64,000 nucleotides of DNA. It comes from Janthinobacterium lividum. GTDB lineage: Bacteria; Pseudomonadota; Gammaproteobacteria; Burkholderiales; Burkholderiaceae_D. Under the pieces are notes generated by a model, which worked only from the letters and a program-made list of their open reading frames with translations, did not search any database and had not been told where the DNA came from. Both the position numbers and the translations under genes were made by a program. Positions 1 through 11,186 of this stretch are shown here, piece by piece; within the stretch, counting starts at the first letter, position 1, and the number at the start of each line of letters is the position of its first letter. Location of the stretch: assembly GCF_034424625.1 (NCBI RefSeq), contig NZ_CP139976.1, positions 3,286,001-3,350,000 on the forward strand, read 5' to 3'.

Positions 1-144
1 GTCCATTGTCCTGCTTGCAGTACTTTTACAGATGAATATGCGAGCGAGTGAAGCTGGACCCATGTCTTGTTGCCAGTGATGGCGCAAGGGGTCGGGTCTT
101 CTTTTCTCGCACCAACAGTGTTTATTTTTTGGACGATTTTTTAC

Positions 145-1485
145 ATGGCAACTGCAGTCGAAACCTTGGGCAAACTCGAACGTCGTATCACGATCTCCTT
201 CCCGCTGACGGACGTCCGCACGGAAGTTGAGAAGCGCCTGAAAGTGCAAGCCCGTACGGCTAAGGCACCGGGCTTCCGTCCGGGCAAAGTGCCGTTGAAA
301 ATGGTCGCAGCACAATACGGCTACCAAATTGAATCCGAAGTGCTGAACGACAAAGTCGGCCGCGCGTTCAACGACGCCGCCAACGAAAACAATCTGCGCG
401 TGGCCGGTTTCCCGAACATCGTGCCGAAAGAAGAAGCAGCCGAAGGCCAGCTGGCTTTCGACGCAACGTTCGAAGTGTATCCGGAAGTCGCCATCGGCGA
501 CCTGACGGCCGTTGAAATCGAAACCGTGCAAGCCGACGTGTCGGAAGCCGAAATCGACAAGACCATCGACATCCTGCGCAAGCAGCGCGTGCACTTCCAC
601 ACCAAGGGCGAAGCTGGCGAACACGGCGACGGCGGTGAGCCGATCGCTGCCAACGGCGACCGCGTGACCGTCGACTTCGTCGGCTCGATCGACGGTGTTG
701 AATTCCCAGGCGGCAAAGCTGAAGGCTACGCTTTCGTGCTGGGCGAAGGCCGCATGCTGCCAGAATTCGAAGCAGCGACCCTGGGCCTGAAAGTAGGCGA
801 GTCGAAGACTTTCCCACTGTCGTTCCCAGAGGACTACCACGGCAAGGACGTTGCCGGCAAAACCGCTTCGTTCACCATCACCCTGCAAAAGCTGGAATGG
901 GCGCACCTGCCGGAAGTCGATGCCGAATTCGCAAAGTCGCTGGGCGTTGCCGATGGCGACCTGGCCAAAATGCGCGAAGACATCAAAGTCAACCTGCAAC
1001 GCGAAGTCGCTGGCCGCGTAAAAGCACGCAACAAGGAAGCCGTCATGGACGCGCTGATCAAAGTTGCTGAGCTGGAAGTGCCAAAAACGCTGATCGCTCA
1101 GGATTCCGAGCGCCTGGCCGAAATGACCCGCCAGGACATGGCGCAGCGCGGCATGAACGTCAAGGACGTGCCTTTCCCAGCAGAACTGTTCGCAGAAAAA
1201 GCCGAGCGTCGCGTACGCCTGGGCCTGATCCTGTCGCAACTGGTTGGCGACAACAAGCTGCAGGCTACGCCTGAGCAAGTCAAGGCGCAAATCGAAGATT
1301 TCGCCCAAAGCTACGAAGATCCACGCGAAGTGCTGAAGTACTACTACAGCGACCGTCGTCGTCTGGGCGAGATCGAAGCCCTTGTATTGGAAGAAAACGT
1401 CGTCACTTACGTGTTGGGCCTGTCGAAAGTCACGACGAAAGCAGTTGCTTTCGACGAACTGATGGGAAGCAACGCACAAGCGTAA
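145..1485 (+). CDS. tig: Trigger factor (ribosome-associated chaperone, peptidyl-prolyl isomerase)
   Basis: Encodes 446 residues, the usual length of trigger factor, which binds the ribosome exit tunnel and folds nascent chains in the cytoplasm. The N-terminal ribosome-binding part carries the signature-like stretch GFRPGKVP near residue 44, followed by the FKBP-type isomerase domain (VDFVGSIDG, then [13 protein letters not shown]) and a long helical C-terminal arm. The frame is open upstream to position 67, but MATAVETLG at 145 is the start that fits the family. clpP follows after 76 bases and then clpX, the conserved tig-clpP-clpX order. No strong Shine-Dalgarno sequence is visible before 145; a weak GGA lies about 12 bases upstream. 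Confidence 0.96.
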   Translation: MATAVETLGKLERRITISFPLTDVRTEVEKRLKVQARTAKAPGFRPGKVPLKMVAAQYGYQIESEVLNDKVGRAFNDAANENNLRVAGFPNIVPKEEAAEGQLAFDATFEVYPEVAIGDLTAVEIETVQADVSEAEIDKTIDILRKQRVHFHTKGEAGEHGDGGEPIAANGDRVTVDFVGSIDGVEFPGGKAEGYAFVLGEGRMLPEFEAATLGLKVGESKTFPLSFPEDYHGKDVAGKTASFTITLQKLEWAHLPEVDAEFAKSLGVADGDLAKMREDIKVNLQREVAGRVKARNKEAVMDALIKVAELEVPKTLIAQDSERLAEMTRQDMAQRGMNVKDVPFPAELFAEKAERRVRLGLILSQLVGDNKLQATPEQVKAQIEDFAQSYEDPREVLKYYYSDRRRLGEIEALVLEENVVTYVLGLSKVTTKAVAFDELMGSNAQA

Positions 1486-1561
1486 ACCAGTTGGTATCCG
1501 GGTGCCGGCTCTTGCCGCAAGGTAGTGGCGGCATCCCCTAACTGCTTCACAAGGAAATGAA

Positions 1562-2188
1562 ATGACAGGTATGAACCGTAATCCGGCGCTGGACACAGAG
1601 ATGCTCGGCCTGGTGCCGATGGTGGTGGAACAAAGCGGTCGCGGCGAGCGCTCGTATGATATTTACTCGCGCCTGCTGAAAGAACGCTTGATTTTCATGG
1701 TCGGCCCGGTCAATGACCAGATGGCCAACCTGGTTGTCGCCCAGCTGCTGTTCTTGGAAAGCGAAAATCCGGAAAAGGAAATCTCGCTCTACATCAACTC
1801 GCCAGGTGGTTCGGTCTCGGCCGGCATGGCCATCTACGACACCATGCAGTTCATCAAGCCGGACGTCTCGACCCTGTGCACGGGCATGGCTGCTTCGATG
1901 GGCGCTTTCCTGCTGGCCGCTGGCGCCAAGGGCAAGCGTTTCTCGCTGCCGAACTCGCGCATCATGATTCACCAGCCGTCCGGTGGTTCGCAAGGCATGG
2001 CGTCCGATATCGAGATCCAGGCGAAGGAAATCCTTTACCTGCGCACCCGCTTGAACGGCATCATGGCCGAGCGCACGGGCCAGACGATCGAACAGATCGC
2101 CAAGGACACCGACCGCGACCGTTTCATGTCCGCCGACGAGGCCGTTGAGTATGGTTTGATCGACAAAGTGTTGACCAGCCGCGCTTGA
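1562..2188 (+). CDS. clpP: ATP-dependent Clp protease proteolytic subunit
   Basis: Encodes 208 residues, the typical ClpP length, forming the tetradecameric serine protease chamber that partners ClpX or ClpA. The catalytic triad is visible: Ser112 in GMAASMG, His137 in MIHQP and Asp186 in the DTDRDRF stretch. An AAGGA Shine-Dalgarno lies just before the ATG. It sits between tig and clpX as in most proteobacteria. A hairpin terminator follows the stop, so clpX probably also has its own transcription start. Confidence 0.97.
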   Translation: MTGMNRNPALDTEMLGLVPMVVEQSGRGERSYDIYSRLLKERLIFMVGPVNDQMANLVVAQLLFLESENPEKEISLYINSPGGSVSAGMAIYDTMQFIKPDVSTLCTGMAASMGAFLLAAGAKGKRFSLPNSRIMIHQPSGGSQGMASDIEIQAKEILYLRTRLNGIMAERTGQTIEQIAKDTDRDRFMSADEAVEYGLIDKVLTSRA

Positions 2189-2222
2189 TGAGCCCCTACC
2201 GGTATTGCTAAGTACGTAAGTT

Positions 2223-2260
2223 AACGCCCGGGCGCTCAAACGTTCGGGCGTTTCGCTTTT
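2223..2260 (+). terminator. Intrinsic terminator after clpP
   Basis: An 8-base stem (AACGCCCG at 2223-2230 with CGGGCGTT at 2245-2252) is followed by a T-rich tract ending at 2260. Confidence 0.8.
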
Positions 2261-2388
2261 ATTTCGGGTAGCATGGAGCTTGTGCGCGTTGTTGACTTGC
2301 GCCATGGCTAGCGGCCTTTACGGGCAGCAACCATCATCCGGCTTGCGATTTTGCAATATTGTTAATGCAGTTCCAACCAAAATGCCTT

Positions 2389-3657
<1,269 letters not shown>

Positions 3658-3745
3658 TTACTGCCGAGACAAATGCATAAAAAGGGTTTTGATTCCTTAA
3701 TGCATGGCAGTACAATTTAAATCAATGAGTGCAGGCTTCAATCGG

Positions 3746-3783
3746 AAAGCCACTCGCGGCGCTTAGCTGCGCGTGGCTTTTTT
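3746..3783 (+). terminator. Intrinsic terminator between clpX and lon
   Basis: The stem AAAGCCAC (3746-3753) pairs with GTGGCTTT (3773-3780), with additional GCGC pairing inside the loop, and runs into six T residues. It lies 88 bases after the clpX stop and about 150 bases before lon, so lon must have its own promoter in 3784-3933. I could not identify a convincing sigma-32 or sigma-70 box there. Confidence 0.85.
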
Positions 3784-3933
3784 ACTGTGAAAACTGCATT
3801 TATTACCGTCATGCGGGTGTGTTTTGCGAAATAGACAGAAAAATGTTTGTTTCACAGAATTATTTATTCTCGCCGGTCTTGTGTTTTGGCAGCGAGCGCC
3901 AACATCGTAAACACGCTTTCTATAAGGTACGCC

Positions 3934-6345
<2,412 letters not shown>

Positions 6346-6367
6346 CGTTTTACCCCTGTTTTCCCCA

Positions 6368-6394
6368 AACAAGCGCTTTTAGAGCGCTTGTTTT
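6368..6394 (+). terminator. Intrinsic terminator after lon
   Basis: A 10-base perfect stem, AACAAGCGCT (6368-6377) with AGCGCTTGTT (6383-6392), with a short loop and a T-rich tail. Confidence 0.9.
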
Positions 6395-6426
6395 ATATTG
6401 AAACGTGAATTGCGCCCCCAAAGCGC

Positions 6427-6456
6427 TTGACACATATACAGTGTGGCTTGTTTAAT
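6427..6456 (+). promoter_or_regulatory. Probable sigma-70 promoter of hupB
   Basis: A perfect -35 TTGACA (6427-6432) is separated by 18 bases from TTTAAT (6451-6456), about 95 bases before the HU start. The spacing and sequence fit a strong housekeeping promoter for an abundant protein. Confidence 0.65.
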
Positions 6457-6549
6457 ACGCCTGCACATTTTTTTCGCCGGACAGCTGTGGTGCCAAAAGT
6501 GCCGCAACGATACGGTAAACGTTTTATACCTTTGTAATTGGGGATGCTA

Positions 6550-6822
6550 GTGAACAAGACTGAATTGATCGACCACATTGCTGAAAAAGCTGACATTTCC
6601 AAAGCCGCCGCTGCGCGCGCACTCGACGCTGTTATCGGCGGCGTGACGGAAACTTTGAAAAACAACGACAGCGTGACGCTGGTTGGTTTTGGCACTTTCT
6701 CGGTCAGCGAACGTGCTGAGCGTACCGGCCGCAATCCGCGTACCAAAGAAGCGATCACGATCGAAGCTGCAAAAGTTCCAAAATTTAAAGCTGGTAAAGC
6801 TTTGAAGGATGCTGTAAACTAA
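6550..6822 (+). CDS. hupB: DNA-binding protein HU (beta type)
   Basis: Encodes a 90-residue histone-like protein that bends and compacts DNA. The family features are all present: [10 protein letters not shown] at the start, the GFGTFSV turn and the arm [12 protein letters not shown] start at 6550 gives the canonical N-terminus and has GGGGA five bases upstream. The ATG at 6544 would place that purine run directly against the start and adds atypical residues. It lies downstream of lon, a common arrangement in this group. Confidence 0.95.
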   Translation: MNKTELIDHIAEKADISKAAAARALDAVIGGVTETLKNNDSVTLVGFGTFSVSERAERTGRNPRTKEAITIEAAKVPKFKAGKALKDAVN

Positions 6823-6859
6823 CGGACTTCGGTGAGGTGACAATCACCGGAAACATTTG

Positions 6860-6879
6860 GCGGCGCCTTCGGGTGCCGC
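6860..6879 (+). terminator. Hairpin after hupB with UUCG loop
   Basis: GCGGCGCC (6860-6867) pairs with GGTGCCGC (6872-6879) around a TTCG tetraloop. The following T-tract is weak (ATTTC), so it may be a partial terminator or an mRNA 3' stabiliser. Confidence 0.5.
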
Positions 6880-6947
6880 GATTTCAGGGTTGAAGTTCTT
6901 TGAATCGCAACCCTGGATACAAATGCAAGTAGTACTGTGTATTTTTC

Positions 6948-7024
<77 letters not shown>

Positions 7025-7041
7025 AAAAAATACGCTCTTAA

Positions 7042-7118
7042 GGAGTGGTAGTTCAGTTGGTTAGAATACCGGCCTGTCACGTCGGGGGTCGCGGGTTCGA
7101 GTCCCGTCCGCTCCGCCA
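7042..7118 (+). tRNA. tRNA-Asp (anticodon GTC), copy 2
   Basis: A 77-base cloverleaf starting 17 bases after copy 1, with the same anticodon and an encoded CCA. It has A at position 26 and G at position 44, the reverse of copy 1. The two are very likely cotranscribed and end at the terminator at 7130-7161. Confidence 0.97.
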
Positions 7119-7129
7119 GAATATAGAAG

Positions 7130-7161
7130 CCCGCGTTGCTGAATAAGTAGCGCGGGTTTTT
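7130..7161 (+). terminator. Intrinsic terminator of the tRNA-Asp pair
   Basis: CCCGCG (7130-7135) pairs with CGCGGG (7151-7156) and is followed by five T residues. From here to about 7330 I see no gene or clear signal. Confidence 0.8.
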
Positions 7162-7333
7162 CTTTTATGCGCCCGATTATCTTTGCCCCCCTCGTTTTAA
7201 TTCTGCCGCCATGCTTTTCCGAATGGCCCGCGCGCGCATTTAAATCCGCTTTAAGCTTTGCCAGGTTTAATGTCCAGGCTGTCGCCTGGCCGGCCATGCG
7301 CCGCCAGGGCAGGGCGCGCGCCCTGATTTACTC

Positions 7334-7362
7334 TTGCTATAGCGCTATGGGCATTGTAGAAT
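7334..7362 (+). promoter_or_regulatory. Predicted sigma-70 promoter of a small RNA candidate
   Basis: TTGCTA (7334-7339) and TAGAAT (7357-7362) are exactly 17 bases apart, close to the sigma-70 consensus. The predicted start is near 7369. An intrinsic terminator lies about 120 bases downstream, before ppiD begins. Confidence 0.5.
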
Positions 7363-7368
7363 CAGGAG

Positions 7369-7497
7369 ATAATGGCTTGGGCGTCAGAATCCTGCTTTAG
7401 TTCCAGCGCCAAGTTGTTGAATCTAAAGGGGAAGTGGACATCTGTCCCGTCCATTCCGCCGAAGAAATCAAGGCGAACGCATGTTCGCCTTTTTTTA
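7369..7497 (+). ncRNA. Candidate small RNA between tRNA-Asp and ppiD
   Basis: A unit bounded by a good promoter and a strong Rho-independent terminator, with two further foldable segments: CTTGG(G)CG near 7376 with CGCCAAG near 7402, and GGAAGTGGAC near 7430 with GTCCATTCC near 7449 (one bulge). A 42-codon frame (ATG 7372 to TAG 7500) overlaps it, but its purine-rich AGGAG would lie upstream of the predicted RNA start. A structured RNA therefore seems likelier than a protein. It could instead be a long attenuated leader of ppiD. No known RNA family was recognised. Confidence 0.4.
7470..7497 (+). terminator. Strong intrinsic terminator upstream of ppiD
   Basis: AAGGCGAAC (7470-7478) pairs with GTTCGCCTT (7483-7491) around a 4-base loop and continues into a run of T residues. 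It lies 30 bases before the ppiD start, so ppiD transcription must begin after it or read through it. Confidence 0.85.
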
Positions 7498-7528
7498 TAG
7501 TGATCCACTCATCCCGAATTGGCTGACC

Positions 7529-9454
7529 ATGTTTGAATTTATTCGTACCCATCGACGCTTGATGCAGTTTCTCTTGATGCTGGTCATCGTCCCGTCTTTT
7601 GCACTGGTCGGTATCAGCGGCTACCAAAGCTTCGGCGATGGCGCGAACACCATCGCCAAGGTCGGCGACCAGGTCGTTACGCAGCAGCAATATGAAGAAG
7701 CGCAACGCCAGCAGATCGACCGCTACCGCCAGATGATGGGCGAGCAGTTCGACCAGAAAATGTTTGACACGCCGGAAGCACGCCAGAGCATCCTCGACAA
7801 CCTGATCGCCGAGCGCGCCGTGGCCGCCGAAGTGGGCCGTAGCCACCTGGTCATCAGCGATGCCGTGCTGCAAAAGGAAGTGCTGGAAATCCCGGGCTTG
7901 ACCTTGCCGGACGGTAAATTCGACCTGGAACGCTACAAGGCCATGCTGGCAGCCCAAGGCATGACGCCGCAGATGTACGATGCGCGCCGCCGCAGCGACC
8001 TGGCCCTGCAGCAACTGGCCGGCGCCGTGCAAGGCACCGCCTTCGCGCCGAGCACCGTCTCCAAGCGTTTGTCCGACATCACTTCGGAAGAGCGCGAAGT
8101 GCAGGAACTGCTGCTGCCGATCGCCCAGTACGTGCCGGAAGTCAAAGTGACGGACGCCATGATTAAGGCTTTCTATGACAAGAACAGCAAGTTCTTCGAA
8201 ATCCCGGAACAAGCCAAGGTCGAATACGTCGTGCTGGACGACAGCGCCGCCGGCGAGCAAGTCGACGTCACCGACGCCGACGTGACCGGCTACTACGCGA
8301 AGAACCAGAAAGCCTACACGACGGAAGAAGCGCGCCAGGCCAGCCACATCCTCGTAGCCGTCAAGAAAGACGCCTCGGCCGCCGACAAGGCAGCCGCCAA
8401 GGCCAAGGCCGAAGCCATCCTGGCCGACGTGCGCAAGACGCCTGCCAGCTTTGCCGCCGTGGCGAAAGCCAAGTCGGAAGATCCGGCGTCCGCAGAGCAG
8501 GGCGGCGACCTGGGCGTGATTGGCAAGGATGGCTTGCCGGCACCGCTGCTGAGCGCTGTCGCGAAACTCAAGCAAGGCGAGATCAGCGACGTCGTCGCTT
8601 CCGATTTCGGCTTCCACATCCTGACCGTCACCTCGCTCAAGCCACAGCACGTGCGTGCGCTGGATGAAGTGCGCGGCGAAATCACGGCGGATCTGCGCAA
8701 GCAATTTGCCGCCAAGAAATACTCGGAAATGGCGGAAACGTTCACCAACACGGTCTACGAGCAATCGGACAGCCTGAAGCCGGTGGCCGACAAGCTGAAA
8801 CTGAAAGTGGAAACCGTCGCCAACCTGTCGCGCACGCCGTCGCCAGCACTGGGCAAGGCGCCGTTCAACAATGCCAAGTTCCTGTCGGCCATCTTCTCGA
8901 ACGATTCGCTGAAAGACAAGCGCAACACGGAAGCCGTGACCGTTGCGCCGAACGTGCTGATCGCCGGCCGCGTGGTGGAATTCAAGCCGGCGACCAAGCG
9001 TCCGCTGGCCGAAGTCGAAGCGATGATCCGTCAGCGCGTGACCCTGGAAGAAGCGGAAAAGCTGGCCAAGAAAGCGGGCGAGACCAAGCTGGCAGCCTTG
9101 AAGGCATCCGGCGATGCGACGGGTTTCGGCGCGGCGCAATGGGTATCGCGCAGCAAGCTGGACGGCATCAACCGTGCCGCCATCGCGCAAGTCATGAAAG
9201 CGGACACGAGCAAGCTGCCAGCCTATGTGGGCGTGGACCTGCCAGCCCTGGGCTACGGCATCTACCGCATTGCCAAGGTGCAGCAGCCGGAGCAAGTGGA
9301 CGCGGCGCGCCGCCAGCAAGAGAAAGACCAGATCGGCGGCATCCTGGCGCAACAGGAAATGTTCAATTATGTCGAGTACCTGAAAGCCAAGGCCAAGGTG
9401 AAGATCGTCAAGCCGGTCACCGCCCCAGCCACCCCAGCGCCGGAAGCACCGTAA
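7529..9454 (+). CDS. ppiD: Periplasmic folding chaperone PpiD (SurA_N / parvulin domains)
   Basis: Encodes 641 residues. A single N-terminal transmembrane anchor (LMQFLLMLVIVPSFALVGISG) is followed by a SurA-type N-terminal chaperone domain, a parvulin isomerase domain (ASHILVAVKK near residue 270, ending GFHILTVTSLK) and a long C-terminal periplasmic region. It assists folding of proteins leaving the Sec translocon. The start MFEFIRTHRR at 7529 is canonical; the frame is open to 7481, but that extension overlaps the terminator hairpin. It sits after hupB and tRNA-Asp, as in many betaproteobacteria. Confidence 0.93.
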   Translation: MFEFIRTHRRLMQFLLMLVIVPSFALVGISGYQSFGDGANTIAKVGDQVVTQQQYEEAQRQQIDRYRQMMGEQFDQKMFDTPEARQSILDNLIAERAVAAEVGRSHLVISDAVLQKEVLEIPGLTLPDGKFDLERYKAMLAAQGMTPQMYDARRRSDLALQQLAGAVQGTAFAPSTVSKRLSDITSEEREVQELLLPIAQYVPEVKVTDAMIKAFYDKNSKFFEIPEQAKVEYVVLDDSAAGEQVDVTDADVTGYYAKNQKAYTTEEARQASHILVAVKKDASAADKAAAKAKAEAILADVRKTPASFAAVAKAKSEDPASAEQGGDLGVIGKDGLPAPLLSAVAKLKQGEISDVVASDFGFHILTVTSLKPQHVRALDEVRGEITADLRKQFAAKKYSEMAETFTNTVYEQSDSLKPVADKLKLKVETVANLSRTPSPALGKAPFNNAKFLSAIFSNDSLKDKRNTEAVTVAPNVLIAGRVVEFKPATKRPLAEVEAMIRQRVTLEEAEKLAKKAGETKLAALKASGDATGFGAAQWVSRSKLDGINRAAIAQVMKADTSKLPAYVGVDLPALGYGIYRIAKVQQPEQVDAARRQQEKDQIGGILAQQEMFNYVEYLKAKAKVKIVKPVTAPATPAPEAP

Positions 9455-9475
9455 GATTTAGTTTCCACGCATAAA

Positions 9476-9504
9476 AATAGCCGCTCTCAAGCGGCTATTT
9501 TTTT
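9476..9504. terminator. Bidirectional terminator between ppiD and tesA
   Basis: A 10-base stem AATAGCCGCT (9476-9485) with AGCGGCTATT (9490-9499) has T-rich flanks on both strands, fitting the convergent genes. Confidence 0.85.
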
Positions 9505-9626
9505 GAACACCTGCTAAAACTTACTGCGCGTCGTGACTTGCGTCTTGCGATGCTCACTGTGCTAAAGCACAGTTCCGCTTCTCATCCACAATTCACTTCC
9601 GCTCGCTACAGTTTTATCAGGTGTTC
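9505..9626. repeat. Palindromic element of about 122 bp
   Basis: The outer arms GAACACCTG-TAAAAC at 9505 and GTTTTA-CAGGTGTTC ending at 9626 are inverted copies with one mismatch. The centre is a perfect hairpin, ACTGTGC (9556-9562) with GCACAGT (9567-9573). The intervening arms pair only partly. No coding frame is supported. The shape suggests a dispersed REP- or MITE-like unit. Confidence 0.55.
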
Positions 9627-9637
9627 GGTACACTGGT

Positions 9638-10270
9638 TTACTTAGCTTTCAGCAACGGCGCCAGCTGTGGCCAGATGTTTTTCAGGATGGTTGGATGGGC
9701 TAGCGCATTCGGGTGCATGCGGTCGGCCTGGAACAGCTGCGGCTGGTCGGCGATGCCTTCGAACATGAAGGGCACCAGCGGCGCCTTCCATTCCCTGGCC
9801 AGCTTGCCGTATACGCCGTAAAACTGTTCGCCGTAGGCGCGGCCATAGTTGGGCGGCATGCGCATGCCCACCAGCACCACCTGCGCGCCCGATTTTTTGG
9901 CCGCCTCACCCATGGCGCGCAGATTCGCTTCGGCCGCCGCCACGGGCAAGCCGCGCAAGCCGTCGTTGGCGCCCAGTTCGATCAGCACGACATCGGGCTG
10001 GTGCTTGGACAGCAGGGCGGGCAGGCGCGCGCGGCCGCCGCTGGTGGTCTCGCCGCTGATGCTGGCATTGACGATGCGCGTATCGTTCTTTTGCGCCTGC
10101 AGCCGCTGTTCCAGCAGCGCCACCCAGCCCGTGCCCCGTGCCAGCCCATACTCGGCCGAGAGGCTGTCGCCGAGCACCAGCAGCGTTTTTGGTGCAGAAT
10201 AGGCGTTCGTCATGCTCGATACCAGCAGCAGGGCTGCCGCAGGAAGCAGGGACAGCGTGCGCCGCCGCAT
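9638..10270 (-). CDS. tesA: GDSL-family arylesterase / multifunctional thioesterase-lysophospholipase I
   Basis: Encodes 210 residues of the SGNH hydrolase family, which cleaves esters and acyl-CoA-like substrates in the periplasm. An N-terminal signal peptide (MRRRTLSLLPAAALLLVSS) precedes block I GDSLSAEYG with the catalytic serine, the block II glycine, block III GANDG and block V DRMHPN with the Asp-His pair. The frame extends to 10480, but the start at 10270 gives a normal signal peptide and leaves space for the divergent ABC ATPase at 10326. This divergent tesA-ybbA arrangement is conserved in many proteobacteria. Confidence 0.85.
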   Translation of the reverse strand: MRRRTLSLLPAAALLLVSSMTNAYSAPKTLLVLGDSLSAEYGLARGTGWVALLEQRLQAQKNDTRIVNASISGETTSGGRARLPALLSKHQPDVVLIELGANDGLRGLPVAAAEANLRAMGEAAKKSGAQVVLVGMRMPPNYGRAYGEQFYGVYGKLAREWKAPLVPFMFEGIADQPQLFQADRMHPNALAHPTILKNIWPQLAPLLKAK

Positions 10271-10325
10271 GCGGCTGCTGCCCTTGACACTTATTTGTTC
10301 ACGAAATTTTTTAAGATAGATCAGC

Positions 10326-11078
10326 ATGCCCGAATTCCCTAAAGCGACTTCCACCAGTTTTCTCCCGTCAGAAGCAGCGGCCCAGCGGCCCGCCGCACCC
10401 CACAGCCAAAATGCCCAGCCGGCCATCGAAGTGGTCCAGCTGGCCAAGCGCGTACCCGATGCCGATGGTGAGCTGACCATCCTGCATCAAGTCGATTTTA
10501 CCGTGCAAACGGCGGAGACGCTGGCCATCGTCGGCGCCTCCGGTTCCGGCAAGTCGACTTTGCTGGGCTTGCTGGCGGGCCTGGACACGCCCAGCGAGGG
10601 CAAGGTCATCCTCGATGGCACGGATATCTTCGCCCTCGACGAAGACGGCCGCGCCGGTTTTCGCAAGGAAAAGCTCGGTTTCGTGTTCCAGTCCTTCCAG
10701 CTGCTGGCCCACCTGACGGCGCTGGAGAACGTCATGCTGCCGCTGGAATTGCGCGGCGACCCGGATGCGAAAGAGAAGGCACAAGCCATGCTGGGCAGAG
10801 TCAACCTGGGCAGCCGCCTGAAACACTATCCGAAATACCTGTCCGGCGGGGAGCAGCAGCGCGTGGCCCTGGCCCGCGCGTTCGTGACGGAACCGCCGCT
10901 GCTGTTCGCCGACGAACCGACGGGCAGCCTCGATGCGGCCACCGGCGAGGCCGTGATCCAGCTGATGTTCGAACTGAACCGCGAACGCGGCTCGACCCTG
11001 GTGCTGGTCACGCACGACAGCTCGATCGCGGCCCGCTGCGGCCGCACCATCACGATTGCGGCGGGCCGATTGGTGTGA
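10326..11078 (+). CDS. ybbA: YbbA/LolD-like ABC transporter ATP-binding protein
   Basis: Encodes 250 residues of a MacB/LolD-type ATPase. Walker A is GASGSGKST, the Q-loop lies in FVFQSFQLL, the signature is LSGGEQQRVALARA, Walker B is LLFADEPTGSLD and the H-loop is VTHD. About 35 poorly conserved residues precede the ABC core. In enterobacteria ybbA is divergent from tesA and is followed by the permease ybbP. Here the next gene is nnr on the other strand, so no permease lies beside it. It may work with a permease encoded elsewhere. Confidence 0.8.
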   Translation: MPEFPKATSTSFLPSEAAAQRPAAPHSQNAQPAIEVVQLAKRVPDADGELTILHQVDFTVQTAETLAIVGASGSGKSTLLGLLAGLDTPSEGKVILDGTDIFALDEDGRAGFRKEKLGFVFQSFQLLAHLTALENVMLPLELRGDPDAKEKAQAMLGRVNLGSRLKHYPKYLSGGEQQRVALARAFVTEPPLLFADEPTGSLDAATGEAVIQLMFELNRERGSTLVLVTHDSSIAARCGRTITIAAGRLV

Positions 11079-11093
11079 TTGTTGCGCGTGTTT

Positions 11094-11169
11094 GTCGGAT
11101 TACGCGTTCCGCTAATCCGACCTACCCGACCTCCGAGGTGTAGGTTGGATTAGCGCAGCGTAATCCAAC
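11094..11169. repeat. BIME-like doublet of two palindromic units, copy 1
   Basis: Unit A, GTCGGATTA (11094-11102) with TAATCCGAC (11113-11121), and unit B, GTTGGATTA (11144-11152) with TAATCCAAC (11161-11169), face each other across CCTAC and GTAGG. A closely related doublet occurs at 18628-18712. Placed between convergent ybbA and nnr. Confidence 0.8.
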
Positions 11170-11186
11170 GCACCCACGCCATACGC

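Noticed and set aside
7167..7400. 77-codon frame between tRNA-Asp and the small RNA candidate
   Set aside because: No ribosome-binding site, atypical composition, and it runs through the predicted promoter at 7334-7362.
7481..7528. Upstream extension of ppiD
   Set aside because: It starts inside a strong terminator hairpin; MFEFIRTHRR at 7529 is the family start.
10284..10317. Promoter of the YbbA-like gene (TTGACA ... TAAGAT)
   Set aside because: Both boxes are good, but the 22-base spacing is outside the normal sigma-70 range.
11094..11169. Repeat pair considered as a CRISPR fragment
   Set aside because: Units are palindromic doublets in opposite orientation without regular spacers; no cas genes in the window.
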